NCBI GenBank assembly: GCA_017694995.1
Contig: JADIMB010000130.1
Coordinates: 1-40,949 of the forward strand
DNA: 40,949 nucleotides
DNA from: Candidatus Cryptobacteroides faecavium
Lineage (GTDB): Bacteria > Bacteroidota > Bacteroidia > Bacteroidales > UBA932
Reading direction: 5' to 3'
The notes under the pieces were generated by a model, which was not told where the DNA came from, made no database searches, and saw only the letters and a program-made list of their open reading frames with translations. The first letter of the stretch is position 1. Each line of letters begins with the position of its first letter. Shown piece after piece: positions 35,430 through 40,949 of this stretch. The position numbers and the translations under genes are program-made.

Positions 35430-35520
35430 AGCTTTTGGCCTGCCAAAAGCTTGTTTTATCTTAACCCCAGTCGCTGAAGCGACAGCCCCTGTCAGGGGCA
35501 TACGGGTCTCGCCTGCGGCG
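35430..35520. repeat. Palindromic intergenic repeat, copy 1
   Basis: A 10-bp hairpin AGCTTTTGGC-CT-GCCAAAAGCT (35430-35451) is followed by TTAACCCCAGTCGCTGAAGC and a row of small stems: GTCGCT/AGCGAC, CCCCT/AGGGG and CGCC/GGCG. The same layout recurs at 37782-37857 with compensating stem changes, so this is a repeated element that keeps its fold rather than its exact sequence. It lies between the aminotransferase and tyrA genes. Confidence 0.6.
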
Positions 35521-35525
35521 AAATT

Positions 35526-36788
35526 TTATGCCTTTCTTTCCGTATCAGAGTGTAAAAATGCCGCTATCTTATCTGCCGCATTTTCCAGCACTTCCTGCTT
35601 GGCACACAATGATATACGGACATAGTCCCTGCCATTCTTCCCGAATATGAATCCCGGGGTGACGAATACTCCGGCACCGTACAGTATGCTGTCAGAGACC
35701 CTTTCTCCCAGAGACCTGCCGTCTGTCCCGGAAAGGGATACAGGCCCTTCACCGGCTTCCCTCCCTGCAGTCAAAGGGTTGTCCTTCCCTATCCTGCCCC
35801 ACAGGAAAAGGCCCGAGCTGTCCCCGTCATATTCCGCCCCGATCATATCGAATATCTTCCCTGCCAGGACCTTGCGCTTCGCATATTCCCCGTTCAGGGC
35901 GGCAAACCACTCCGGCCCCTGGCCCAGAGCCTCCACGGCCGCAAGCTGCAGAGGCCTGAACATCCCGGAATCCATCTGGCTCTTTACCTTGAGCACCTGG
36001 GAGATCACTTCGCGGTCGGCGGCCACCATGCCAATACGCCAGCCGGACATGTTGTGCGCCTTGCTGAGGGAGTTCAGCTCCACACAGCATTCCTTTGCGC
36101 CAGGTACCGAAAGGATGGAAAGCGGACTGGAGCAGAGGATGAAACTGTACGGGTTGTCGTTGCATATCATTATCCCGTGCCGGCGGCCGAAATCCACCAG
36201 CTTACGGTAGAGGTCCACGGTGGCCGGGGCCCCGGTAGGCATGTTGGGATAATTGGTCCACATCATCTTGACACCTGTAAGGTCCATGCTCTCCAGCGCA
36301 TCGAAGTCCGGCTGCCACCCTTTACGGGGAAGGAGGTCGTATTTTACTATCTCGGCCTGCACCAGAGACGCTGCGGAGGAATATGTAGGATAACCCGGAT
36401 CCGGGACCAGCACCTTGTCCCCTCCGTCCAGAAAAGCAAGCGACAGGAGAAGGATCCCCTCCTTGGAGCCCACAAGAGGCTGAATCTCACAGGAAGGGTC
36501 GAGCTCCACGCCATAATACCTCCTGTACCATGCGGAAAACGCTCCCCTCAATTCAGGGATGCCGATATAGCTCTGGTAGGCATGGTTGCCGGGCCGGGCC
36601 GCGGACTCCACCAGGGCCTTTATTGCAGGTGCAGGCGGCATCCCGTCCGGCGCACCTATCCCCAGATTGATGATACGGTCCTCTCCCGCGGCTGTCCTGG
36701 CGGCATTGAGGGCATCTATTTCCTTGAGTTTAGCGGAAAAGTAGTATTCTTTCACTGTCTCCGTCCTTTTTGCTGGTCTTATAATCAT
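35526..36788 (-). CDS. Class I/II aminotransferase of aromatic amino acid synthesis
   Basis: Predicted 420 residues. Fold-type I PLP motifs are clear: NLGIGAPDGMPP (41-52), VGSKEGILLLSLAF, VPDPGYPTYSSAA, MMWTNYPNMPTGAPA, NDNPYS with the PLP-contacting Asp, and NSLSKAHNMSGWRIG with K243 as the PLP Lys. The first residues suggest no signal peptide, so it is cytoplasmic. Position between pheA and tyrA suggests it converts phenylpyruvate and 4-hydroxyphenylpyruvate to phenylalanine and tyrosine; this is inferred from context. A loop of about 30 residues (LTAGREAGEGPVSLSGTDGR) in the C-terminal domain looks like an insertion. The start is 20 bases after the pheA stop, so the two are co-transcribed. 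Confidence 0.88.
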   Translation of the reverse strand: MIIRPAKRTETVKEYYFSAKLKEIDALNAARTAAGEDRIINLGIGAPDGMPPAPAIKALVESAARPGNHAYQSYIGIPELRGAFSAWYRRYYGVELDPSCEIQPLVGSKEGILLLSLAFLDGGDKVLVPDPGYPTYSSAASLVQAEIVKYDLLPRKGWQPDFDALESMDLTGVKMMWTNYPNMPTGAPATVDLYRKLVDFGRRHGIMICNDNPYSFILCSSPLSILSVPGAKECCVELNSLSKAHNMSGWRIGMVAADREVISQVLKVKSQMDSGMFRPLQLAAVEALGQGPEWFAALNGEYAKRKVLAGKIFDMIGAEYDGDSSGLFLWGRIGKDNPLTAGREAGEGPVSLSGTDGRSLGERVSDSILYGAGVFVTPGFIFGKNGRDYVRISLCAKQEVLENAADKIAAFLHSDTERKA

Positions 36789-36808
36789 GGCAGTAATGTA
36801 TTTCCCGT

Positions 36809-37684
36809 TTAATCAGAATGGCTGCAACAGGCAGATTCTTCCGGATGGAAGCTCCTGTATTCGCCCAGTACCTTCAGGTCCTCCATGAGGGGTCTCACTG
36901 CTGAAAGGGCCTGGCTATAACGCATATATGACTCGAATTTTATATCCACATAGAAGAAATACTGCCATTCCCTCCCCGGAATCGGCAGGGACTGTATCCT
37001 GGTCAGGTTCATATCATAGAAAGAAAGGATGGTGAGCACCTGCGCCAGGGAGCCGGACTTGTGCGGCAGGGTGAAGCACAGGGAGACCTTGTCTATCTTC
37101 TCCTGCGGCACACTGATGCTGTCGTCCATGATGAGGAACCTGGTGAAATTCTGCTTGTAGGTCTCTATCCCGGGAGCTATTATCTCGAGCCCGTAAAGGT
37201 CTGCGGCGAGGGCGGAGGCTACAGCACCGACTCCTTTAAGCCTCCCTGCGGCCACATCAGCCGCACTCTTTGCCGTATCCTCGGACTCCACAAGCCTGAT
37301 ATGCGGGTAATTCATGAAGAACTGCCTCGTCTGGTTGATGGCCATGTAGTGCGTGCGGACTTCCTTTATATCCTCGATACTCTGTCCCGGCAATGCCATC
37401 AGGTTCTGGCATATGCGCAGGAAGACCTCGCCCTTTATCCTTATGTCATGCTTGCGCAGAAGCTCGAAGTTGGGCAGAAGTCCGCCAGAGACAGTGTTCT
37501 CTATGGCCATGATTGCGGCATCCGCCTCCTTGCGGTCCAGGGCATCGTACAGACCGTCAAAAGTGCTGCACTCGACCATCTGCAGCCCCTCCCCGGGACG
37601 CATGCCTCCGTAGAAAAGCCTTGCGGCCTGCTCGTGGAAGCAGCCCGAATACCCCTGGATAGCGACTCTCTTCTTTCTTTCCAT
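36809..37684 (-). CDS. pheA: Prephenate dehydratase with ACT domain
   Basis: I start at the ATG at 37684 (MERKKRVAIQGYSGCFHEQA, 291 residues); the frame extends to a TTG at 37693 but ATG fits the family start. The dehydratase domain (about 6-185) shows IQGYSGCFHEQAA, DAAIMAIENTVSGGLLPNF and the catalytic TRF of NFTRFLIM. The ACT domain (about 200-275) has SGSLAQVLTILSFYDMNLTRI followed by QSLPIPGR where many enzymes read ESRP, the phenylalanine-binding motif. It makes phenylpyruvate from prephenate. No mutase domain is attached. It is first in the pheA-aminotransferase-tyrA series. Confidence 0.94.
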   Translation of the reverse strand: MERKKRVAIQGYSGCFHEQAARLFYGGMRPGEGLQMVECSTFDGLYDALDRKEADAAIMAIENTVSGGLLPNFELLRKHDIRIKGEVFLRICQNLMALPGQSIEDIKEVRTHYMAINQTRQFFMNYPHIRLVESEDTAKSAADVAAGRLKGVGAVASALAADLYGLEIIAPGIETYKQNFTRFLIMDDSISVPQEKIDKVSLCFTLPHKSGSLAQVLTILSFYDMNLTRIQSLPIPGREWQYFFYVDIKFESYMRYSQALSAVRPLMEDLKVLGEYRSFHPEESACCSHSD

Positions 37685-37694
37685 CGGATTCAAT

Positions 37695-37768
37695 GTCAGT
37701 TCGGCAAATTAATATTTAATAATATTATCCTAAAAATCAATACTTTATCATTTATGACCGGAATCCGT
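37695..37768 (-). promoter_or_regulatory. pheA promoter-like region
   Basis: On the minus strand TTAATTTGCCGAACTGAC lies just before the gene; TTAATTTG differs from TAnnTTTG at one position. Upstream are the AT-rich block 37715-37737 and GACCGGAATCCGT (37756-37768), both repeated before the DAHP synthase gene. Confidence 0.45.
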
Positions 37769-37781
37769 CACACTGACGTTA

Positions 37782-37857
37782 AGGATTAAACTGGCGTTTA
37801 ATCCTATGGTCTAACCCCCAGTCACTTCGTGACAGCCTCTTGTTAAGGGGCGCCCCC
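37782..37857. repeat. Palindromic intergenic repeat, copy 2
   Basis: AGGATTAAAC-TGGC-GTTTAATCCT (37782-37805) is a perfect 10-bp hairpin. It is followed by CTAACCCCCAGTCACTTCGT, where GTCAC/GTGAC pair, then by CCTCTTGTTAAGGGG. This is the same element type as at 35430-35520. Confidence 0.6.
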
Positions 37858-37863
37858 ATTCTT

Positions 37864-37979
37864 TGCATCAGGTCAGGTAAGATGCAAGGCGCCAAGGGTG
37901 AAGACAAGGGAGTTTACTTCCGTAAATGACCGAAGTCTGAATCCCGAAGGCAACGCCGCAGATTACCTGTCATGATGCA
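37864..37979. mobile_element. MITE-like element with imperfect terminal inverted repeats
   Basis: The left end TGCATCAGGTCAGGTAA (37864-37880) is the reverse complement of the right end (37963-37979) at 15 of 17 positions. Complementarity continues inward in weaker form (GGCGCC against GGCAACGCC, GAAGAC against GTCTGAAT), so the 116-base unit can fold almost end to end. It encodes no ORF. It may be a non-autonomous transposon remnant or a structured RNA element. No target-site duplication is obvious. Confidence 0.5.
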
Positions 37980-37988
37980 CAGAAAAAC

Positions 37989-38014
37989 GGGCTGCCCGGA
38001 AAACCGGACAGCCC
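37989..38014 (-). terminator. Terminator of the pyrH-frr transcript
   Basis: GGGCTG-C-CCGG and CCGG-A-CAGCCC form a stem with an AAAA loop. On the minus strand a T5 tract (37983-37987) follows. It lies about 230 bases past the frr stop. In the 38015-38241 stretch I see only a small CCGGG/CCCGG stem at 38225-38241. Confidence 0.65.
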
Positions 38015-38241
38015 ATAAAACCTCATTATACGATACGCGACTTCCGGTCCATCACCTTACTGGGTAATAGAAATAATAAAAACCGAAAGCGTTAAATCGA
38101 AAATCCATCATAGTGACAGCAAATCTAATAAAAATTTCTTTTGCTCCTATCGCTTAACAAAAATTTATCAGGATCCGCCCTCCTCCCTGCGGGCCCTTCC
38201 ATGGCGACAAGCCTCAGTGGAAAGCCGGGGCGGAGTCCCGG

Positions 38242-38805
38242 TCAGACTGTCATGATGTCTTTCTCTTTCGCAGCGCAGAGCTCGTCCACTTTCTTTACAT
38301 AAGCGTCCGTCTCCTTCTGTACATTCTGCTCGTAATCCTTCTGCACATCCTCTGGAAGTCCCTCCTTCTGGGCTTTTTTCAGGGCGTCTATTGCGTCCCT
38401 GCGTGCATTCCTTATCACGATCTTGGCATTCTCCCCTGCTGTCTTCACTTTCTTTATGAGCTCCTTCCTCCTTTCTTCTGTAAGAGGGGGCACGGCACAG
38501 CGGATATGCTCCCCGTTGTTCTGCGGGGTGAGACCGATATTGGCGTCCATTATGGCTTTCTCTATGACAGGGATCATCTTCTTCTCCCACGGCTGGATAA
38601 GAATGGTCTTGGCGTCAGGCGTTGTGACAGAAGCCACCTGAGGGACCGGGGTCTCAGTGCCATAATAGTCTACCATTATATTGTTGAATACAAGCGGATT
38701 GGCTTTTCCGGCACGATATGTCTTCAGGTCCTCTTCAAGGAATTTGACTGAATCTCCCATCTTGGCTTTTGCGCCGTCAAGGATTTCTTTTGCTTTGTCG
38801 ATCAT
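38242..38805 (-). CDS. frr: Ribosome recycling factor
   Basis: Predicted 187 residues, the normal size. The family's three-helix bundle and hinge are recognisable: LEEDLKTYRAGKANPLVFNNIMVDYYGTETPVPQVASV near 23-60, TILIQPWEKKMIPVIEKAIMDANIGLTPQNNGEHIRCAVPPLTEERRKELIKKVK, and RNARRDAIDALKK. It splits post-termination ribosomes together with EF-G. Its start is 36 bases after the pyrH stop on the same strand, the classic pyrH-frr pairing, so both are made from the pyrH promoter. Confidence 0.97.
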   Translation of the reverse strand: MIDKAKEILDGAKAKMGDSVKFLEEDLKTYRAGKANPLVFNNIMVDYYGTETPVPQVASVTTPDAKTILIQPWEKKMIPVIEKAIMDANIGLTPQNNGEHIRCAVPPLTEERRKELIKKVKTAGENAKIVIRNARRDAIDALKKAQKEGLPEDVQKDYEQNVQKETDAYVKKVDELCAAKEKDIMTV

Positions 38806-38841
38806 GATATAAATAATATGTTATATTGTTTACTGTTCTTC

Positions 38842-39552
38842 CTACACATGGACGAGAGTCCCCACTTTCTCCCCCTTGAGCAGGCGGAGCAGGTTTCCCT
38901 TGCAGTTCATGTCAAATACTATTATAGGCATATTCCCTTCACGGCACAGGGCGAAGGCAGTCTGGTCCATGACCTTCAGATGGTCCTCCATCGCCTTGTC
39001 GAATGTGAGCTCGTCATACTTGACCGCCGTCGGGTCCTTCTCCGGGTCCGCCGTATAGACACCGTCCACTCTCGTGCCCTTCAGAAGAGCGTCCGCACCT
39101 ATCTCAAGAGCCCTGAGGGCCGCCCCGGAATCGGTGGTGAAGAACGGGTTGCCGGTACCCCCTGCAAGAAGCGCCACCCCGCCTTTCTCCATCACGGACA
39201 CGGCGTCATCCCTCATGTAATATCTTGCCACAGGCATCATAGGAGTAGCGGTAAACACCTCTGCAGGTATTCCTTCGGACCTGATGGCCATCGAAAGCCC
39301 CAGAGAGTTTATGACAGTGGCAAGCATGCCCATCCTGTCCCCTCCCACACGGTCGAAACCCTTGCCGACCCCGGAAAGGCCTCTGAAAATATTTCCCCCG
39401 CCGATTACTATAGACACCTGCAGGCCACCTCTGACGGCCTGTGCAATCTCTTGAGCATAAGCAGCAAGGACATCTTCACTTATCCCCTTGCCCGAAGGCC
39501 CGCCCAGACTTTCCCCGCTGAGCTTGAGCAAAACTCTTCTGTACTGTCCCAT
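38842..39552 (-). CDS. pyrH: Uridylate kinase
   Basis: Predicted 236 residues, normal for the family. Motifs of the amino-acid-kinase fold UMP kinases are all present: RVLLKLSGESLGG (6-18), VIGGGNIFRG, GGDRMGMLATVINSLGL, LLAGGTGNPFFTTDSGAALRALEIGADALLKGT and VDGVYTADPEKDPTA. It makes UDP from UMP in the cytoplasm. It is divergent from sdhC, with both promoters inside the 140-base gap, and is followed by frr. Confidence 0.97.
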   Translation of the reverse strand: MGQYRRVLLKLSGESLGGPSGKGISEDVLAAYAQEIAQAVRGGLQVSIVIGGGNIFRGLSGVGKGFDRVGGDRMGMLATVINSLGLSMAIRSEGIPAEVFTATPMMPVARYYMRDDAVSVMEKGGVALLAGGTGNPFFTTDSGAALRALEIGADALLKGTRVDGVYTADPEKDPTAVKYDELTFDKAMEDHLKVMDQTAFALCREGNMPIIVFDMNCKGNLLRLLKGEKVGTLVHV

Positions 39553-39604
39553 TACCGGAATATTTCAGGCTGATACTTTTATTTCCCTTATGATTTTATC
39601 GAAA

Positions 39605-39635
39605 CAAAAGTATCGAATTATTATGAAACTTGCAA
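39605..39635 (-). promoter_or_regulatory. pyrH promoter
   Basis: On the minus strand TTG (39633-39635), a 20-base spacer and TACTTTTG (39605-39612) fit the -33/-7 consensus, the -7 at every defined position. The upstream element lies in the palindrome CTTGCAAG (39629-39636). Confidence 0.7.
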
Positions 39636-39644
39636 GAAAGAGTA

Positions 39645-39652
39645 TATATTTG
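39645..39652 (+). promoter_or_regulatory. sdhC -7 element
   Basis: TATATTTG matches TAnnTTTG at all defined positions, 40 bases before the sdhC ATG. It sits only about 10 bases beyond the pyrH -33 element on the other strand, so the divergent promoters overlap back to back. Confidence 0.6.
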
Positions 39653-39692
39653 CACGGTGTTTTGCGTTATGATAATAAACTACAGATAAGAT

Positions 39693-40376
39693 ATGGCGAA
39701 CATTTTCACATCTTCAATCGGCAAGAAGCTCATAATGAGCATCAGCGGACTATTCCTCATTATCTTCCTCCTTCTGCACATGACCATCAATCTGTTCTCA
39801 GTGATTGACTCGATCAACGGCACTTTCGGCTCACCGGAGGGGCTTTTTGCAGCTGGATGCGAATTCATGTCCCTCCCTATTGTGACCGTCATGGTCCCTG
39901 TTCTTGCCTTCGGGTTCATTATCCACATCATCTATGCGCTTATCCTGACCTTCAGCAACCTTAAAGCACGCGGCGGATACAGCCGCTATGCCGTAGCAAG
40001 CAAGGCGAAGACTGATTCCTGGGCATCGAAGAACATGATCGTACTCGGGATCATCATACTCGGAATCATAGCTTTCCACCTCACCCACTTCTGGTCTGAC
40101 ATGCAGCTCCAGGAATGGATGGGCAACCATGCCGAAGACCCTTATTTCCTTCTCACATCCACTTTCGGACACTGGTACAATGTAGTTATATACATTGTCT
40201 GGTTCGGGGCATTGTGGTTCCACCTCACCCACGGCTTCTGGAGCGCGTTCCAGACCATCGGATGGGACAACAAGATCTGGCTCGGCAGACTCAAGGTTCT
40301 GGCTTATATTTTTGCAACTATCATATTCCTGGGCTTCACTACAGTGGCAATCAATTCATGCCTCGAGGCCTGCTGA
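39693..40376 (+). CDS. sdhC: Succinate dehydrogenase / fumarate reductase cytochrome b subunit
   Basis: Predicted 227 residues with five membrane helices (about 13-35, 60-88, 112-130, 155-178, 200-222). Conserved His residues in helices (FLLLHMTINL, FIIHIIYA, IAFHLTHFW, WFHLTHGFW) fit the di-heme b558-type SdhC/FrdC of Bacteroidetes. It anchors the flavoprotein and iron-sulfur subunits and passes electrons to or from menaquinone. In most Bacteroidales the sdhA and sdhB genes follow directly. Here a strong terminator comes 24 bases after the stop and the next gene is trpB2-like, so this subunit is transcribed alone. Confidence 0.93.
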   Translation: MANIFTSSIGKKLIMSISGLFLIIFLLLHMTINLFSVIDSINGTFGSPEGLFAAGCEFMSLPIVTVMVPVLAFGFIIHIIYALILTFSNLKARGGYSRYAVASKAKTDSWASKNMIVLGIIILGIIAFHLTHFWSDMQLQEWMGNHAEDPYFLLTSTFGHWYNVVIYIVWFGALWFHLTHGFWSAFQTIGWDNKIWLGRLKVLAYIFATIIFLGFTTVAINSCLEAC

Positions 40377-40399
40377 TAAAGCAGAAAACAAAGACACCT

Positions 40400-40432
40400 G
40401 CGGGCTGCCGGAAACGGCGGCCCGCTTTTTTT
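40400..40432 (+). terminator. Strong intrinsic terminator after sdhC
   Basis: GCGGGCTGCCG (40400-40410) pairs with CGGCGGCCCGC (40415-40425) with one mismatch around a GAAA tetraloop, followed by seven T. It is the clearest intrinsic terminator in the window. Confidence 0.93.
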
Positions 40433-40494
40433 ATAATTATCCAATAACCTTTTATCAATTTTTCCTGGGAAGCCAGGAGCAAAATCAAACCGTC

Positions 40495-40949
40495 ATGAAA
40501 CAGAAAAGATTTTTTCTGAGGGAAGACCAGATTCCCAGGCAATGGTACAACATCCAGGCGGACATGCCTGTAAAACCCATGCCGATGCTGAATCCGGCCA
40601 CAAGGCAGCCGGTTAAGGAAGAAGAACTTTATCCCATTTTCGCAAAAGAGCTCTGCAGGCAGGAGCTCGACACCGGACACCGATGGTTTGACATCCCTGA
40701 AGAAGTCCTGGAGCAGTACAGATACTACAGGTCCACTCCGCTTGTAAGGGCATACGGGCTTGAAAAGGCGCTGGGCACCCCTGCACACATATATTTCAAG
40801 AACGAGAGTGTAAGCCCGGTGGGGTCACACAAGCTGAATTCGGCCCTTGCGCAGGCATATTACTGCAAGAAGGAGGGCGTGAAGAATGTCACCACCGAGA
40901 CAGGCGCCGGACAGTGGGGTACGGCTCTTTCGTATGCCGCAAGGCTCTT
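40495..40949 (+). CDS. Tryptophan synthase beta-like protein (TrpB2 type), N-terminal part
   Basis: The gene starts at the ATG at 40495 and runs off the right edge; 151 residues are visible. It begins MKQKRFFLREDQIPRQWYNI and continues with RSTPLVRAYGLEKALGTPAHIYFKNES, SVSPVGSHKLNSALAQAYY with K113 as the PLP Lys, and VTTETGAGQWGTALSYAAR. The N-terminal extension before the STPL motif and SPVGSHKLN instead of TGAHKIN place it with TrpB2 enzymes. These make tryptophan from indole and serine and often lack a TrpA partner. No clear TAnnTTTG promoter is seen between the sdhC terminator and the ATG. Confidence 0.9.
   Translation, partial: MKQKRFFLREDQIPRQWYNIQADMPVKPMPMLNPATRQPVKEEELYPIFAKELCRQELDTGHRWFDIPEEVLEQYRYYRSTPLVRAYGLEKALGTPAHIYFKNESVSPVGSHKLNSALAQAYYCKKEGVKNVTTETGAGQWGTALSYAARL

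Noticed and set aside
35430..35451. Intrinsic terminator for the aromatic operon
   Set aside because: The T-rich side is on the plus strand, where no gene ends; the hairpin fits better as part of the repeat element.
37685..37693. TTG start for pheA
   Set aside because: It adds only three residues; the ATG at 37684 gives the standard family start.
1..40949. tRNA, rRNA, riboswitch or CRISPR features
   Set aside because: No cloverleaf, rRNA segment, regular spacer-repeat array or recognisable riboswitch core was seen by reading both strands.

Overview
The window looks like a chromosome segment of a gut-type member of the order Bacteroidales. The reasons are a SusC/SusD pair with Bacteroidetes-style lipoprotein signals, an HTCS-like regulator, a DAHP synthase/chorismate mutase fusion, a Bacteroidetes-type succinate dehydrogenase cytochrome b, and repeated promoter elements of the form TAnnTTTG. 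Base composition is moderately GC-rich, and one ATPase gene (30805-32010) is visibly more AT-rich. I do not assign a genus.

Left part, 1-18.1 kb, minus strand: a large polysaccharide utilization locus. In transcription order it holds susC, susD, GH92, GH92, a basic-secretory-protein-type zinc peptidase lipoprotein, a third GH92, a calpain-like cysteine peptidase lipoprotein with an N-terminal discoidin-like domain, and an unassigned lipoprotein resembling DUF4302. Gaps between these genes are about 11-60 bases, so they are probably one operon. Beyond a terminator-like hairpin lie a GH29 fucosidase and the start of a GH43 enzyme. The gene set suggests import and trimming of mannose-rich glycans together with proteolysis of the glycoprotein carrier.

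Middle part, 18.1-29 kb, minus strand: a membrane-spanning HTCS-like regulator that keeps the sensor propeller and AraC DNA-binding domain but has lost the recognisable kinase and most receiver motifs; phosphofructokinase with its own promoter and terminator; a GxGYxYP/discoidin secreted protein; a start-less small membrane ORF on the plus strand; and a large in-frame fusion of an S41-type peptidase to a complete TlpA-like lipoprotein.

Right part, 29-40.9 kb, mostly housekeeping: dusB, an acquired-looking AAA/DUF4143 ATPase, lpxK, the aromatic amino acid genes (prephenate dehydratase, aminotransferase, prephenate dehydrogenase, DAHP synthase/chorismate mutase), pyrH-frr, a monocistronic sdhC, and the start of a trpB2-type gene. 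Intergenic regions here carry palindromic repeat elements, a MITE-like inverted-repeat element, and short echoes of neighbouring gene ends. No tRNA, rRNA or CRISPR array was seen.
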